In this document: positions 57,903 to 64,000 of the stretch, piece after piece
Layout: each line of letters starts with the position of its first letter
Numbering within the stretch: position 1 is the stretch's first letter
Assembly: GCA_900315705.1 (NCBI GenBank)
Contig: ONAB01000009.1
Span: forward strand, 20,312 to 84,311
Reading direction: 5' to 3'
Length of the DNA stretch: 64,000 nt
Source of the DNA: an uncultured Bacteroidales bacterium
Lineage (GTDB): Bacteria > Bacteroidota > Bacteroidia > Bacteroidales > WCHB1-69
The notes under the pieces: model-generated
The model's database searches: none
Told to the model about the DNA's origin: nothing
Seen by the model: only the letters and a program-made list of their open reading frames with translations
Made by a program: the position numbers and the translations under genes

Positions 57903-58643
57903 TTATTGGTTTTCCAAAAGAATCTGTTTGAGTTTCATCTCGGGTAATTCATTTTTTCTTTTCACGGTAGCCAAATAGGTTTTCCAAAAGTTATCGCCAC
58001 CCATCAAATCAGGTTGTAAGACACGTAAGGATAATATGCAATCATCGAAATGTTTTTTTTGGTCCAAAGGAACATTTACATATCCAACAGTTATCCCGTA
58101 TGACACGTGAAACCATTTCCATGCCAGTCCATCGCTTATCCCTTCATACACAATGGTGTCTGTTTTTACTGTTGAGAGCGTATCAAGAAGTCTAAATTTC
58201 GGATTCCCTTTCCATTGTCCATTCTCGTTGAAAATGCGGTGTTTTCTTAGTGATTGATAGACAGGGAAAGAAACGCCCGTTGAATCTGCGACTAAATAAC
58301 TTGCAACATATTGAGCAGTGTCTGTGTTAACCATTTCGTATGCTTGTTCTCCGTACTTTTCCAGCATATGGTTTATTAGAAACTGCCACCACCCACGAAA
58401 AGAATTGTCTGCATATTCAATGAATAGGCAAATCGATTGCGCATCTTGCCCGTATCTAAAAATATAACAGAATTCAGCGTCGCCATAAATATACGATACT
58501 TGTTTTGTATAAGGGATATTCATTGAATAGCCCACCCTGTCTTTCCCGGGTTTATAACAGACTGTAACGTAATCCTGTGTTTTACAGCTGCTCAAAATTA
58601 TAGCAAGCAGAGAAACGAACCAAAAAAATTTATGTTTGTACAT
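57903..58643 (-). CDS. Probable immunity lipoprotein of RHS cassette B
   Basis: A 246-aa lipoprotein. The start at 58643 (MYKHKFFWFVSLLAIILSSC) gives a canonical lipobox LSSC; an upstream in-frame option at 58700 would overlap the toxin gene and is not preferred. The mature protein begins VTVCYKPGKDRVGYSMNIPY and resembles the cassette C partner at 59590 (V-x-YKP-x5-GY-x-IP pattern, then YIF and SICLFIEYADNSF). It lies 10 bases after the toxin stop. Immunity is inferred from position. Being a lipoprotein, it would act in the envelope, so the toxin is probably met in the periplasm or at the surface. Confidence 0.68.
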   Translation of the reverse strand: MYKHKFFWFVSLLAIILSSCKTQDYVTVCYKPGKDRVGYSMNIPYTKQVSYIYGDAEFCYIFRYGQDAQSICLFIEYADNSFRGWWQFLINHMLEKYGEQAYEMVNTDTAQYVASYLVADSTGVSFPVYQSLRKHRIFNENGQWKGNPKFRLLDTLSTVKTDTIVYEGISDGLAWKWFHVSYGITVGYVNVPLDQKKHFDDCILSLRVLQPDLMGGDNFWKTYLATVKRKNELPEMKLKQILLENQ

Positions 58644-58653
58644 AACTTGACAG

Positions 58654-59541
58654 TTAGAAAAGAGGAGAAATACCATCTGGCAAAAAAGGAGTTTCCCCAT
58701 GAAGTACTGTACTACCTGTGCCAGCTGTTTCGGCTTTGTTTTTGATATAATGAGTACGAAGAGGAAGCCCCAATTCTTGTCTTATTTGGTTTTCGTGATA
58801 TACGGCTTTCCAGTCACATATCATAATGTCACCGTAGCCTCCTGGACCTGGTTCCACTGAATATGTGTTTTTCATATAGTCATAGCCATGACATAACTCA
58901 TGAGCCAGACTGGTCACTCCATTTCGAAGCATCCCCCCTTCAGTCGGCACAAGTCCTCCTGAGGTATTCCATTTAATCTCCGCATTTGCTTCAATGTGTG
59001 GATTTCTGCTTTTGGTAAAGGTGCAGAACTTACTTTCCTCGGCTTCGGTAATCTTCACTTTAAACCCTGTGTCATTTGCTAAACCAGTTACAAGTTCGTT
59101 TCCTGTTTTCGTATCAGCAATTTTATTCAATGTATTTTGAGCTTTATAGAAAAAACTGCCTTCTTCTGCAAAATATTCATTTTTTAATTCTCTATCAGTA
59201 TATAATTTCCCTCCAGAATAATAGCACTTCTGCCCTCCCCACACTATTATTATCTCTTCCCCATTCGGATCCACCAACTTCACTGGGTTGTCCGCGCAAT
59301 AGACATACGGGCTTAATGACGGATATTTGTCAGCCATCGGATCGACGCTCAGCCAGATGCTCAAATCGGAACTATAATAGCGTGAACCAAAGTAAGATAG
59401 GCCTGTTTCTGCGTCGCGTTCTTTGGCGGAGAAGGTGTGAGAGGAGTGAACAGTAATCAGTGAAAAGTAATCAGTAAGAGACAAATCCCTGGCAGTCGCA
59501 GGGGTATGAGGAAAAGGGAGATATGTGCGGGTGGCGGGCAT
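58654..59541 (-). CDS. RHS-core cassette B with M91-type zinc metallopeptidase toxin domain
   Basis: A 295-aa protein. Residues 1-33 are a leader (MPATRTYLPFPHTPATARDL...) built partly from a heptamer array, residues 34-96 the RHS core (SHTFSAKERDAETG to VDPNGEE). The toxin domain has the zinc motif HELCH (214-218) and a downstream Glu250 in ENQIRQELGLPLRTHY. That combination matches the M91 (NleD-like) peptidase family, known in type III effectors and polymorphic toxins. The target is unknown. The leader shares a start segment with cassette A (MP-x-TRTY), and a perfect -7 box is 18 bases upstream. The YD-repeat shell is absent. Confidence 0.78.
   Translation of the reverse strand: MPATRTYLPFPHTPATARDLSLTDYFSLITVHSSHTFSAKERDAETGLSYFGSRYYSSDLSIWLSVDPMADKYPSLSPYVYCADNPVKLVDPNGEEIIIVWGGQKCYYSGGKLYTDRELKNEYFAEEGSFFYKAQNTLNKIADTKTGNELVTGLANDTGFKVKITEAEESKFCTFTKSRNPHIEANAEIKWNTSGGLVPTEGGMLRNGVTSLAHELCHGYDYMKNTYSVEPGPGGYGDIMICDWKAVYHENQIRQELGLPLRTHYIKNKAETAGTGSTVLHGETPFLPDGISPLF
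59259..59443. repeat. RHS core repeat, copy B (185 bp)
   Basis: Aligns gap-free with the copies at 57311, 60835 and 62796. Reads as the conserved core SHTFSAKERDAETG to LVDPNG. Confidence 0.9.
59445..59480. repeat. Heptamer array at the leader/core junction of cassette B
   Basis: Units AGTGAAC, AGTAATC, AGTGAAA, AGTAATC, AGTAAGA: strict 7-base period next to the core. Same position as the arrays in cassettes A and C. Confidence 0.8.
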
Positions 59542-59558
59542 TGGTGATTTTGATTGGG

Positions 59559-59566
59559 CAAAGGTA
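59559..59566 (-). promoter_or_regulatory. -7 element of cassette B
   Basis: CAAAGGTA on the + strand reads TACCTTTG on the minus strand, a full match to TAnnTTTG, 18 bases before the start at 59541. Confidence 0.55.
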
Positions 59567-59589
59567 TGGAACTGGTGTTACACAGGGGG

Positions 59590-60141
59590 TTACAGATCTA
59601 GTAAAACCGCAATGGAATCTACAACGATAGTTGTGTCTTTGAGATTCGTAATATTATTGATTAGCGTATCATATATTTTCTTATTTTTTCGTTTCACGTT
59701 GAAATAACCGTATGTTATTGCACTTATGCCACCATTTGAAAATAAATCTGGATTTTGGTGTCGTTGATCTTTCAGTATATATACTGTCTTCCAATATCTA
59801 TTGTAGCGATGTATTATTGTGTCTTCATTCACCCATTTATAGCGTCTTATGTCGTCCATGCCCTCCTCTACAATAGTGTCTTGGGCGTTATCCAAAAACT
59901 GGTTTCCGTAATATATATTGTTTGAAATAAATAACGCCTCATCACCATTCTCAATGATAAAAAAGTAATCGAAGTGCCTATCAGGCTGTCCAACACTAAC
60001 ATAATAATCAAATGGAATTGGAACTTCCAAAACATATCCCTCTTCGTATGCGTTGGGCTTGTATATTACGTTTTTAATTATAGGTTCTTTACAACCTATT
60101 AGAATGATGGATAACAATATGTATAATGACGTTGCTCTCAT
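59590..60141 (-). CDS. Probable immunity lipoprotein of RHS cassette C
   Basis: A 183-aa lipoprotein (MRATSLYILLSIILIGC, canonical lipobox). The mature part opens NVIYKPNAYEEGYVLEVPIP and continues YFFIIENGDEALFISNN. Both match the cassette B partner in pattern, so the two are likely diverged copies that guard against the two M91 toxins. It follows its toxin by 31 bases. Later segments (YWKTVYILKDQRHQ, AITYGYFNVKRKNKK) have no family I recognise. Immunity is inferred from position and the homology. Confidence 0.68.
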   Translation of the reverse strand: MRATSLYILLSIILIGCKEPIIKNVIYKPNAYEEGYVLEVPIPFDYYVSVGQPDRHFDYFFIIENGDEALFISNNIYYGNQFLDNAQDTIVEEGMDDIRRYKWVNEDTIIHRYNRYWKTVYILKDQRHQNPDLFSNGGISAITYGYFNVKRKNKKIYDTLINNITNLKDTTIVVDSIAVLLDL

Positions 60142-60172
60142 ATCTTCATATTCATATAATTAATAATACATT

Positions 60173-61198
60173 TTAGCGTGTTACAGTCAATCTCCATAAA
60201 TCTACTGCAGACTTGAAGGTGCTTTTCAGTAAATGTTCAGGAAAAAAAGGATTGCCGTTTTGTAAAAGGTCCGGTTTTGTAGGCTCTCTTTCGTTCCAAC
60301 TATTAATCGAATATCCGTAATTGGTGCGGTATGGGAGATTGAGTTCACTTCTTATTAAATTTTCTCTATATACGGCCATCCATTCCTCGGTCTCCAATGG
60401 TGAAGATATGGGGTGCACTCCAGACCAATATGTTTTTCCATTTGCCAAATCGTATACGTGAGAAAACTCGTGGCCTAAATCAGTCGTTGCATTTCGCAGA
60501 AAACCATTTGTTGTAGGCAATATGTTTCCTTCTGGATTCCAATAAATGGTTGCCGATTGCAAACTCATCGTGTTATAGTTGCATACGACATCACCAACTC
60601 CACTTTTCCCTTTTTGATTGCCTTTTCGATTAATCGCATCTATAATTCTCACATCTTTTCCACTATTCCCTTCAAAAGGGGTCATCAATTCGTTCCCTTT
60701 TTTTGTTCCTCTCAACGTGTTTAGGGATTGAAGTGCTTTTTCTTCGAACGAATTGTTTATTGGCACGAACTCTTTGCCGTCTTTGGAATAAAGTTTTCCA
60801 TTGTTGTAAATAAAATCGCCAACGTATATCTCCTCCCCATTCGGGTCCACCAACCTCACCGGGTTGTCCGCGCAGTACACATACGGGCTCAATGACGGAT
60901 ATTTGTCACTCATCGGGTCGACGCTGAGCCAGATGCTCAAATCACTGCTGTAATAGCGTGATCCAAAGTAGCTTAAGCCTGTTTCCGCGTCCTTTTCTTT
61001 GGCGGAGAAGGTGTGAGAGGAGTGAACAGTGATCAGTGAAGAGTGATCAGATGGGGATTGGGTAAGGAAATGCGCTGCGGTGGCTACAACCGCCCATCCA
61101 TCCCCGTCAGGGGATGCATACCTGTAGAGGGCGTTCCCGCGAGGGGCCCAAATCCCCGTCAGGGGATTCACAGGACGGTATGGTTGGCGGCGGTGCAT
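60173..61198 (-). CDS. RHS-core cassette C with M91-type zinc metallopeptidase toxin domain
   Basis: A 341-aa protein. The leader (1-60: NPLTGIWAPRGNALYRYASP and HSSLITVHS) comes from palindromic and heptamer repeats. The RHS core follows (about 61-122, KEKDAETG to VDPNGEE). The toxin part has GTKKGNELMTPFEGNSGKDV, the zinc motif HEFSH (243-247) and Glu279 in ENLIRSELNLPYRTNYG, again the M91 pattern. It has the same motif spacing as cassette B but a distinct sequence, so the pair probably arose by old duplication or separate import. The immunity gene is 31 bases downstream. Confidence 0.78.
   Translation of the reverse strand: MHRRQPYRPVNPLTGIWAPRGNALYRYASPDGDGWAVVATAAHFLTQSPSDHSSLITVHSSHTFSAKEKDAETGLSYFGSRYYSSDLSIWLSVDPMSDKYPSLSPYVYCADNPVRLVDPNGEEIYVGDFIYNNGKLYSKDGKEFVPINNSFEEKALQSLNTLRGTKKGNELMTPFEGNSGKDVRIIDAINRKGNQKGKSGVGDVVCNYNTMSLQSATIYWNPEGNILPTTNGFLRNATTDLGHEFSHVYDLANGKTYWSGVHPISSPLETEEWMAVYRENLIRSELNLPYRTNYGYSINSWNEREPTKPDLLQNGNPFFPEHLLKSTFKSAVDLWRLTVTR
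60835..61019. repeat. RHS core repeat, copy C (185 bp)
   Basis: Gap-free copy of the core seen at 57311, 59259 and 62796. It carries a KEKD variant at the start in place of KERD. Confidence 0.9.
61021..61050. repeat. Heptamer array at the leader/core junction of cassette C
   Basis: AGTGAAC, AGTGATC, AGTGAAG, AGTGATC: four 7-base units touching the core. Confidence 0.82.
61100..61167. repeat. Twin palindromes in the leader of cassette C
   Basis: ATCCCCGTCAGGGGAT occurs at 61100-61115 and again at 61152-61167. Each is palindromic except for its centre. They are translated as part of the leader. Confidence 0.8.
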
Positions 61199-61220
61199 CG
61201 GCGGTTATTTTTTGAAGGGG

Positions 61221-61228
61221 CGAAAGTA
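61221..61228 (-). promoter_or_regulatory. Putative -7 element of cassette C
   Basis: CGAAAGTA on the + strand (TACTTTCG on the minus strand), 23 bases before the start at 61198, as in cassette A. Confidence 0.4.
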
Positions 61229-61353
61229 CGAAAAATTTGCACATTGCACATAAGCAACCATCACCATTGATTTCTCACTGGCCTTTGCCGATGATGCAGA
61301 TTGTTATCCTGCGAGGTTGCTAAAACACTTAATGTTTAACTGTCCAACTTTAA

Positions 61354-62106
61354 TTATAAAACAAATACATATTTGTAAAGTTCTTCGTAGAAATCCTGTA
61401 GTATAAAAGGATTTTCAAACAACAACACTTCATTTATGGTTTGGCCAGAAAGGAAATGCGGATGGTTTATTTGAGTATTGACATTATTGCATTGTTTGTT
61501 TTCTCTTGTCGAATGAAATATAAAATCTGAAAGATTATATGTACTGTCTTTGAGTGTATATACAAGTGTACTGTCTTGAAAAAAATGAGGATTTCTTATT
61601 CCAATGGTCAAATCAGCGTATTCCCTGTATTTGACATAGATGCTCATTGTTGATGTATCAAGTTGGAATGACTCTACCACTTTATTACAAATATTACTAG
61701 TTTGAGCCGGTGGCATTATGAATTTGACAAATTTGTTGTTAAATTGTTTCTGTTGTCTTTCCCTTCTTATAGATTGTTCTTGTTTCACCACATAAATCGT
61801 ATCCGTTTTTTCAAGAATAATCTGTGTAGTATATATTTGTCCAAAATCAAGACATTCGAGATTTCTGTTGTAGCAAATAATGAATGGATTTATGGCAAAA
61901 GGATTGGGTGAACTTGGCGAATGAAAATTATAAAATAGCATATATAAATTACTATCCGTGAAAAAAAATTGATTGCAATCGTATATGTTTTCACGATTAA
62001 TTCGAATATCCATTTTTGACAATAAATTCTTCTCTCTATTCGAGTAACAACATATGAATAATATGCTCATCAAAGTAAAAGAAAGGATGTTTTTGATATT
62101 TTTCAT
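61354..62106 (-). CDS. Probable immunity protein of RHS cassette D
   Basis: A 250-aa exported protein with a signal MKNIKNILSFTLMSILFICC, ending in Cys-Cys and probably a lipoprotein with a non-ideal lipobox. The mature part has Phe/Asn-rich beta segments (FFTDSNLYMLFYNFHSPSSP, YNRNLECLDFGQIYTTQIIL). I do not recognise the family and see no similarity to the cassette B/C partners. It starts 6 bases after the toxin stop, so it is tightly coupled. Very A+T-rich. The immunity role is inferred from this placement. Confidence 0.6.
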   Translation of the reverse strand: MKNIKNILSFTLMSILFICCYSNREKNLLSKMDIRINRENIYDCNQFFFTDSNLYMLFYNFHSPSSPNPFAINPFIICYNRNLECLDFGQIYTTQIILEKTDTIYVVKQEQSIRRERQQKQFNNKFVKFIMPPAQTSNICNKVVESFQLDTSTMSIYVKYREYADLTIGIRNPHFFQDSTLVYTLKDSTYNLSDFIFHSTRENKQCNNVNTQINHPHFLSGQTINEVLLFENPFILQDFYEELYKYVFVL

Positions 62107-62112
62107 AAGTAT

Positions 62113-63033
62113 CTAACGAATGATAGGTTTGGGAATTGGCTTCAACTTCTTACTAATATACTCTCCGTATGAAGGGAGTCGCGAAAGTTCTTTAATTGTT
62201 TTATTGTAATATATAGTGCTTCCTATCATAAAACCCAACCTCTGTGCATACTGAGTACTTGAGGATTCCTTTGAGAATCCGATAATTCCCGTATCATTAT
62301 AATCTTTTATACTCTCCAAACAATCAAATGCTAACCGTGAGGCATCCCAAGAGAAACCGTTTATGCCAGCCACTAACCCTGCAGCAATATTTCCGATATC
62401 TCTTGCGGAAGCCCATATCGGTAAACCATTAATTTCTCCTATTGGCATACCTCTATAAAATTCATCCACCGTTGTATATTTAACGCTATTTGTCCCATCC
62501 GTTCGTTTAAAATCGTAAGGACCTTCTGGTCGGGCTTTTATCATATAAGACAATAGTCCACTTTTTAAAACTTTATTATTCAAAAAATTTCGTCCCTTTT
62601 GATTGTTTGGATCAATTCTACCTTTAAATTCGCCAGTTTCACTATTGTAGAAAGATTCAGGTGTTGCAGAATATGCTAATAACTTTCCATTGCTTCCATC
62701 GGATTTTCGCAGATAAATACCATTGTCGCCATCTTTCACATTGCCTCCAACGACGGTGTAAGTTCCATCACCATTGTCAACAACTTGTGTGCTTTCCCCA
62801 TTCGGATCCACCAACTTCACCGGATTGTCCGCACAATACACATACGGGCTCAGAGACGGATATTTCCCACTCATCGGATCGACGCTGAGCCAGATGCTCA
62901 AATCGGAGCTGTAATATCTTGATCCGAAGTAGGATAGGCCAGTTTCCGAGTCGCGTTCTTTTGCGGAGAAGGTGTGAGACTCCGCAGGGGGACGGGACAA
63001 GAGTGAAATGGAATATGTAAAGCGTTGGCTCAT
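62113..63033 (-). CDS. RHS-core cassette D with Ntox44-like toxin domain
   Basis: A 306-aa protein. The leader is the shortest (about 17 residues, MSQRFTYSISLLSRPPA). The core follows (about 18-80, SHTFSAKERDSETG to VDPNGES). The C-terminal domain has ARPEGPYDFKRTDGTNSV, then ASARDIGNIAAGLVAGINGF and RLAFDCLESIKDYNDTGIIG. The GN-x-x-AG spacing and the preceding YDFK fit the Ntox44 (bacterial toxin 44) pattern, as far as can be judged by eye. The activity of that family is unknown to me. A perfect TATCTTTG lies 20 bases upstream. It is nearest to the recombinase gene. Confidence 0.72.
   Translation of the reverse strand: MSQRFTYSISLLSRPPAESHTFSAKERDSETGLSYFGSRYYSSDLSIWLSVDPMSGKYPSLSPYVYCADNPVKLVDPNGESTQVVDNGDGTYTVVGGNVKDGDNGIYLRKSDGSNGKLLAYSATPESFYNSETGEFKGRIDPNNQKGRNFLNNKVLKSGLLSYMIKARPEGPYDFKRTDGTNSVKYTTVDEFYRGMPIGEINGLPIWASARDIGNIAAGLVAGINGFSWDASRLAFDCLESIKDYNDTGIIGFSKESSSTQYAQRLGFMIGSTIYYNKTIKELSRLPSYGEYISKKLKPIPKPIIR
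62796..62980. repeat. RHS core repeat, copy D (185 bp)
   Basis: Gap-free copy of the 185-base core. The adjacent leader lacks a heptamer array, unlike A, B and C. Confidence 0.9.
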
Positions 63034-63052
63034 ACGTGATTGTTTGGTGCTG

Positions 63053-63060
63053 CAAAGATA
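63053..63060 (-). promoter_or_regulatory. -7 element of cassette D
   Basis: CAAAGATA on the + strand reads TATCTTTG on the minus strand, 20 bases before the start at 63033. Confidence 0.6.
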
Positions 63061-63088
63061 GTTTTTTTTTAATATAAAAGAAAAAGGT

Positions 63089-63096
63089 TATTTTTG
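63089..63096 (+). promoter_or_regulatory. Possible -7 element toward the recombinase
   Basis: TATTTTTG 170 bases before the recombinase start. The leader it implies would include the 11-base tandem repeat. Confidence 0.4.
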
Positions 63097-63157
63097 CGCC
63101 ATCTTTTTTTTTAGCGATCGACTGAAATACCTTTGAGACAGGCTTTTTTGTTGACTG

Positions 63158-63179
63158 AACTGCGCCAAAACTGCGCCAA
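63158..63179 (+). repeat. 11-base tandem repeat upstream of the recombinase
   Basis: AACTGCGCCAA occurs twice in direct tandem, 87 bases before the recombinase start. Candidate arm or core site for the recombinase; not proven. Confidence 0.6.
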
Positions 63180-63265
63180 GGACTATGAAAACGCGATATT
63201 TTCGGATAAAAACACATCAATACTATATATACAATATTTAATTAGTTTTACTATCTTTTTACTCT

Positions 63266-64000
63266 ATGGCTATAGCTTTCATCGATTTCAGACCCGCACA
63301 AGTAATGGGGGACAAGGAACTGTATGTCTGTTACTACGTGCTTGACCCCGCCAGCGACAAACTCAAACGGATGCGCATACGTTGCAACCGTGTCAAAAGC
63401 CCCGGGGAAAGGAAGAGATACACGGCACTGCTCTGCGCGGAAATCAACAGGAAACTCTACAACGGCTGGAACCCGCTGATCGGAGAAGAAGCCGCAACGA
63501 AGCGGGTCTCCATTGTGGAGGCGGCCACGGACTTCGTCCGTGAGAAGGAGAAAGACCTCCGCAAGGACACCGTGCGCAGCTACAGGTCCAAACTGTCGTT
63601 CTTCACCGGATGGTGCGAGAAAACCGGCATATCGGACTGGCTCTGCGGGCGCTTCACCAGCAGCCAGGCGGCGAAGATTCTCGACGAATACGGAGGAGGA
63701 AGAAGCACCTGCGCATTCAACAGTATGCTCCAGTTCCTGAAGAGCCTGTTCCGGTCGCTTGTCTCCTGCGGCCTTGCCGCGCACAACCCGTTCGCGGCAT
63801 TCAAGGCGAGAAAGAGGGAGGCCAAACGCAGGGTCACCATCCCGAAACAGGACCGCCGGAGAATCCTCGGCTACTTCCACAAACGCGGTATGAACGGATA
63901 TGTCGCGATGATCCGGCTGTGCTTCAAATACCTGGTCCGGCCAAAAGAGATTCTTATGCTCAGGGTCCGCGACATCGACTTCGACACGGGGCTCCTCCGC
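63266..64000 (+). CDS. Tyrosine recombinase (site-specific integrase), 3' end outside the window
   Basis: An open frame from ATG at 63266 to the window edge, 245 codons so far. The N-terminus (MAIAFIDFRPAQVMGDKELY) is the arm-type region; residues about 90-190 form a SAM-like core-binding domain (KDTVRSYRSKLSFFTGWCEK, FNSMLQFLKSLFRSLVSCGL); the catalytic domain opens at about 200, with the first catalytic Arg region at YLVRPKEILMLRVRDIDFD. The remaining active residues are beyond the edge, so activity is not established. It is richer in G+C than the toxin cassettes and reads away from them. Such recombinases insert mobile elements. Confidence 0.85.
   Translation, partial: MAIAFIDFRPAQVMGDKELYVCYYVLDPASDKLKRMRIRCNRVKSPGERKRYTALLCAEINRKLYNGWNPLIGEEAATKRVSIVEAATDFVREKEKDLRKDTVRSYRSKLSFFTGWCEKTGISDWLCGRFTSSQAAKILDEYGGGRSTCAFNSMLQFLKSLFRSLVSCGLAAHNPFAAFKARKREAKRRVTIPKQDRRRILGYFHKRGMNGYVAMIRLCFKYLVRPKEILMLRVRDIDFDTGLLR

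Noticed and set aside
57495-61050. CRISPR array
   Set aside because: Repeats are 7 bases in direct tandem without spacers, and the 185-bp repeats are coding RHS cores; no cas genes are present.
56670-63033. RHS cassettes as fragments of a single broken RHS gene
   Set aside because: Each copy begins at the same core position, has a different tip, and is followed by its own partner gene; this is a set of modules rather than decay of one gene.
62777-63220. 147-codon minus-strand frame overlapping cassette D and the recombinase leader
   Set aside because: Out of frame with the RHS core, crosses the cassette D promoter, and has no recognisable domain.

Overview
The window is a chromosomal stretch of a Bacteroidota bacterium, most likely of the order Bacteroidales. 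Four things support this: promoters of the Bacteroidota type (TAnnTTTG) upstream of many genes, few Shine-Dalgarno sites, a complete type IX secretion core (porP-porK-porL-porM-porN), and a tryptophanase and TonB-linked barrel of Bacteroidales type. A secreted GH2 beta-galactosidase and tryptophanase would suit a gut or other anaerobic host habitat, but the family or species cannot be fixed from sequence alone.

Layout. 0-13.6 kb (+): glmS, a fused feoA-feoB iron transporter, a small outer-membrane protein, an unusual ECF sigma factor carrying a membrane segment and WG repeats, a DUF2807 surface protein, a large beta-galactosidase, two small genes and a patatin lipase. 13.6-19.8 kb (-): tRNA-Ala, the str operon (rpsL-rpsG-fusA-rpsJ), then transketolase C-half / ECF sigma / short membrane protein / Spy-like protein. 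19.8-36.5 kb (+): a very large outer-membrane protein, the T9SS operon, a heptose epimerase, recQ, an OmpH-like and a MORN protein, tnaA, and a cysteine-cluster protein. 36.5-46.4 kb (mostly -): a TonB-type outer-membrane receptor, ADP-forming acetyl-CoA synthetase, phosphohexomutase, and a three-gene ROK / radical-SAM / TonB-like operon. 46.6-52.3 kb (+): thirteen ribosomal protein genes, rplV to rpsE. 52.5-56.0 kb (-): a DUF819 membrane protein and an unknown 778-aa protein.

56.1-63.0 kb (-) is the accessory region and the most striking part. Four consecutive cassettes each consist of a promoter, a short improvised leader, an identical-length 185-bp RHS core, a different C-terminal toxin domain (JAMM/JAB-like, two M91-type zinc peptidases, one Ntox44-like) and a small secreted or lipoprotein partner that is probably the immunity protein. 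No full-length RHS shell is present. A tyrosine recombinase, cut by the window edge, lies beside the array and reads away from it.

Two further themes run through the window. A palindromic element of the form GTAGAGACG...CGTCTCTAC sits in frame inside two proteins and also serves as a terminator. Heptanucleotide tandem arrays lie directly after several stop codons and exactly at the RHS-core boundary in three of the four toxin cassettes. The ribosomal superoperon is also split: rpsJ is cut off from rplC, and rplV and rpsE are block ends, so at least four fragments must exist in the genome.
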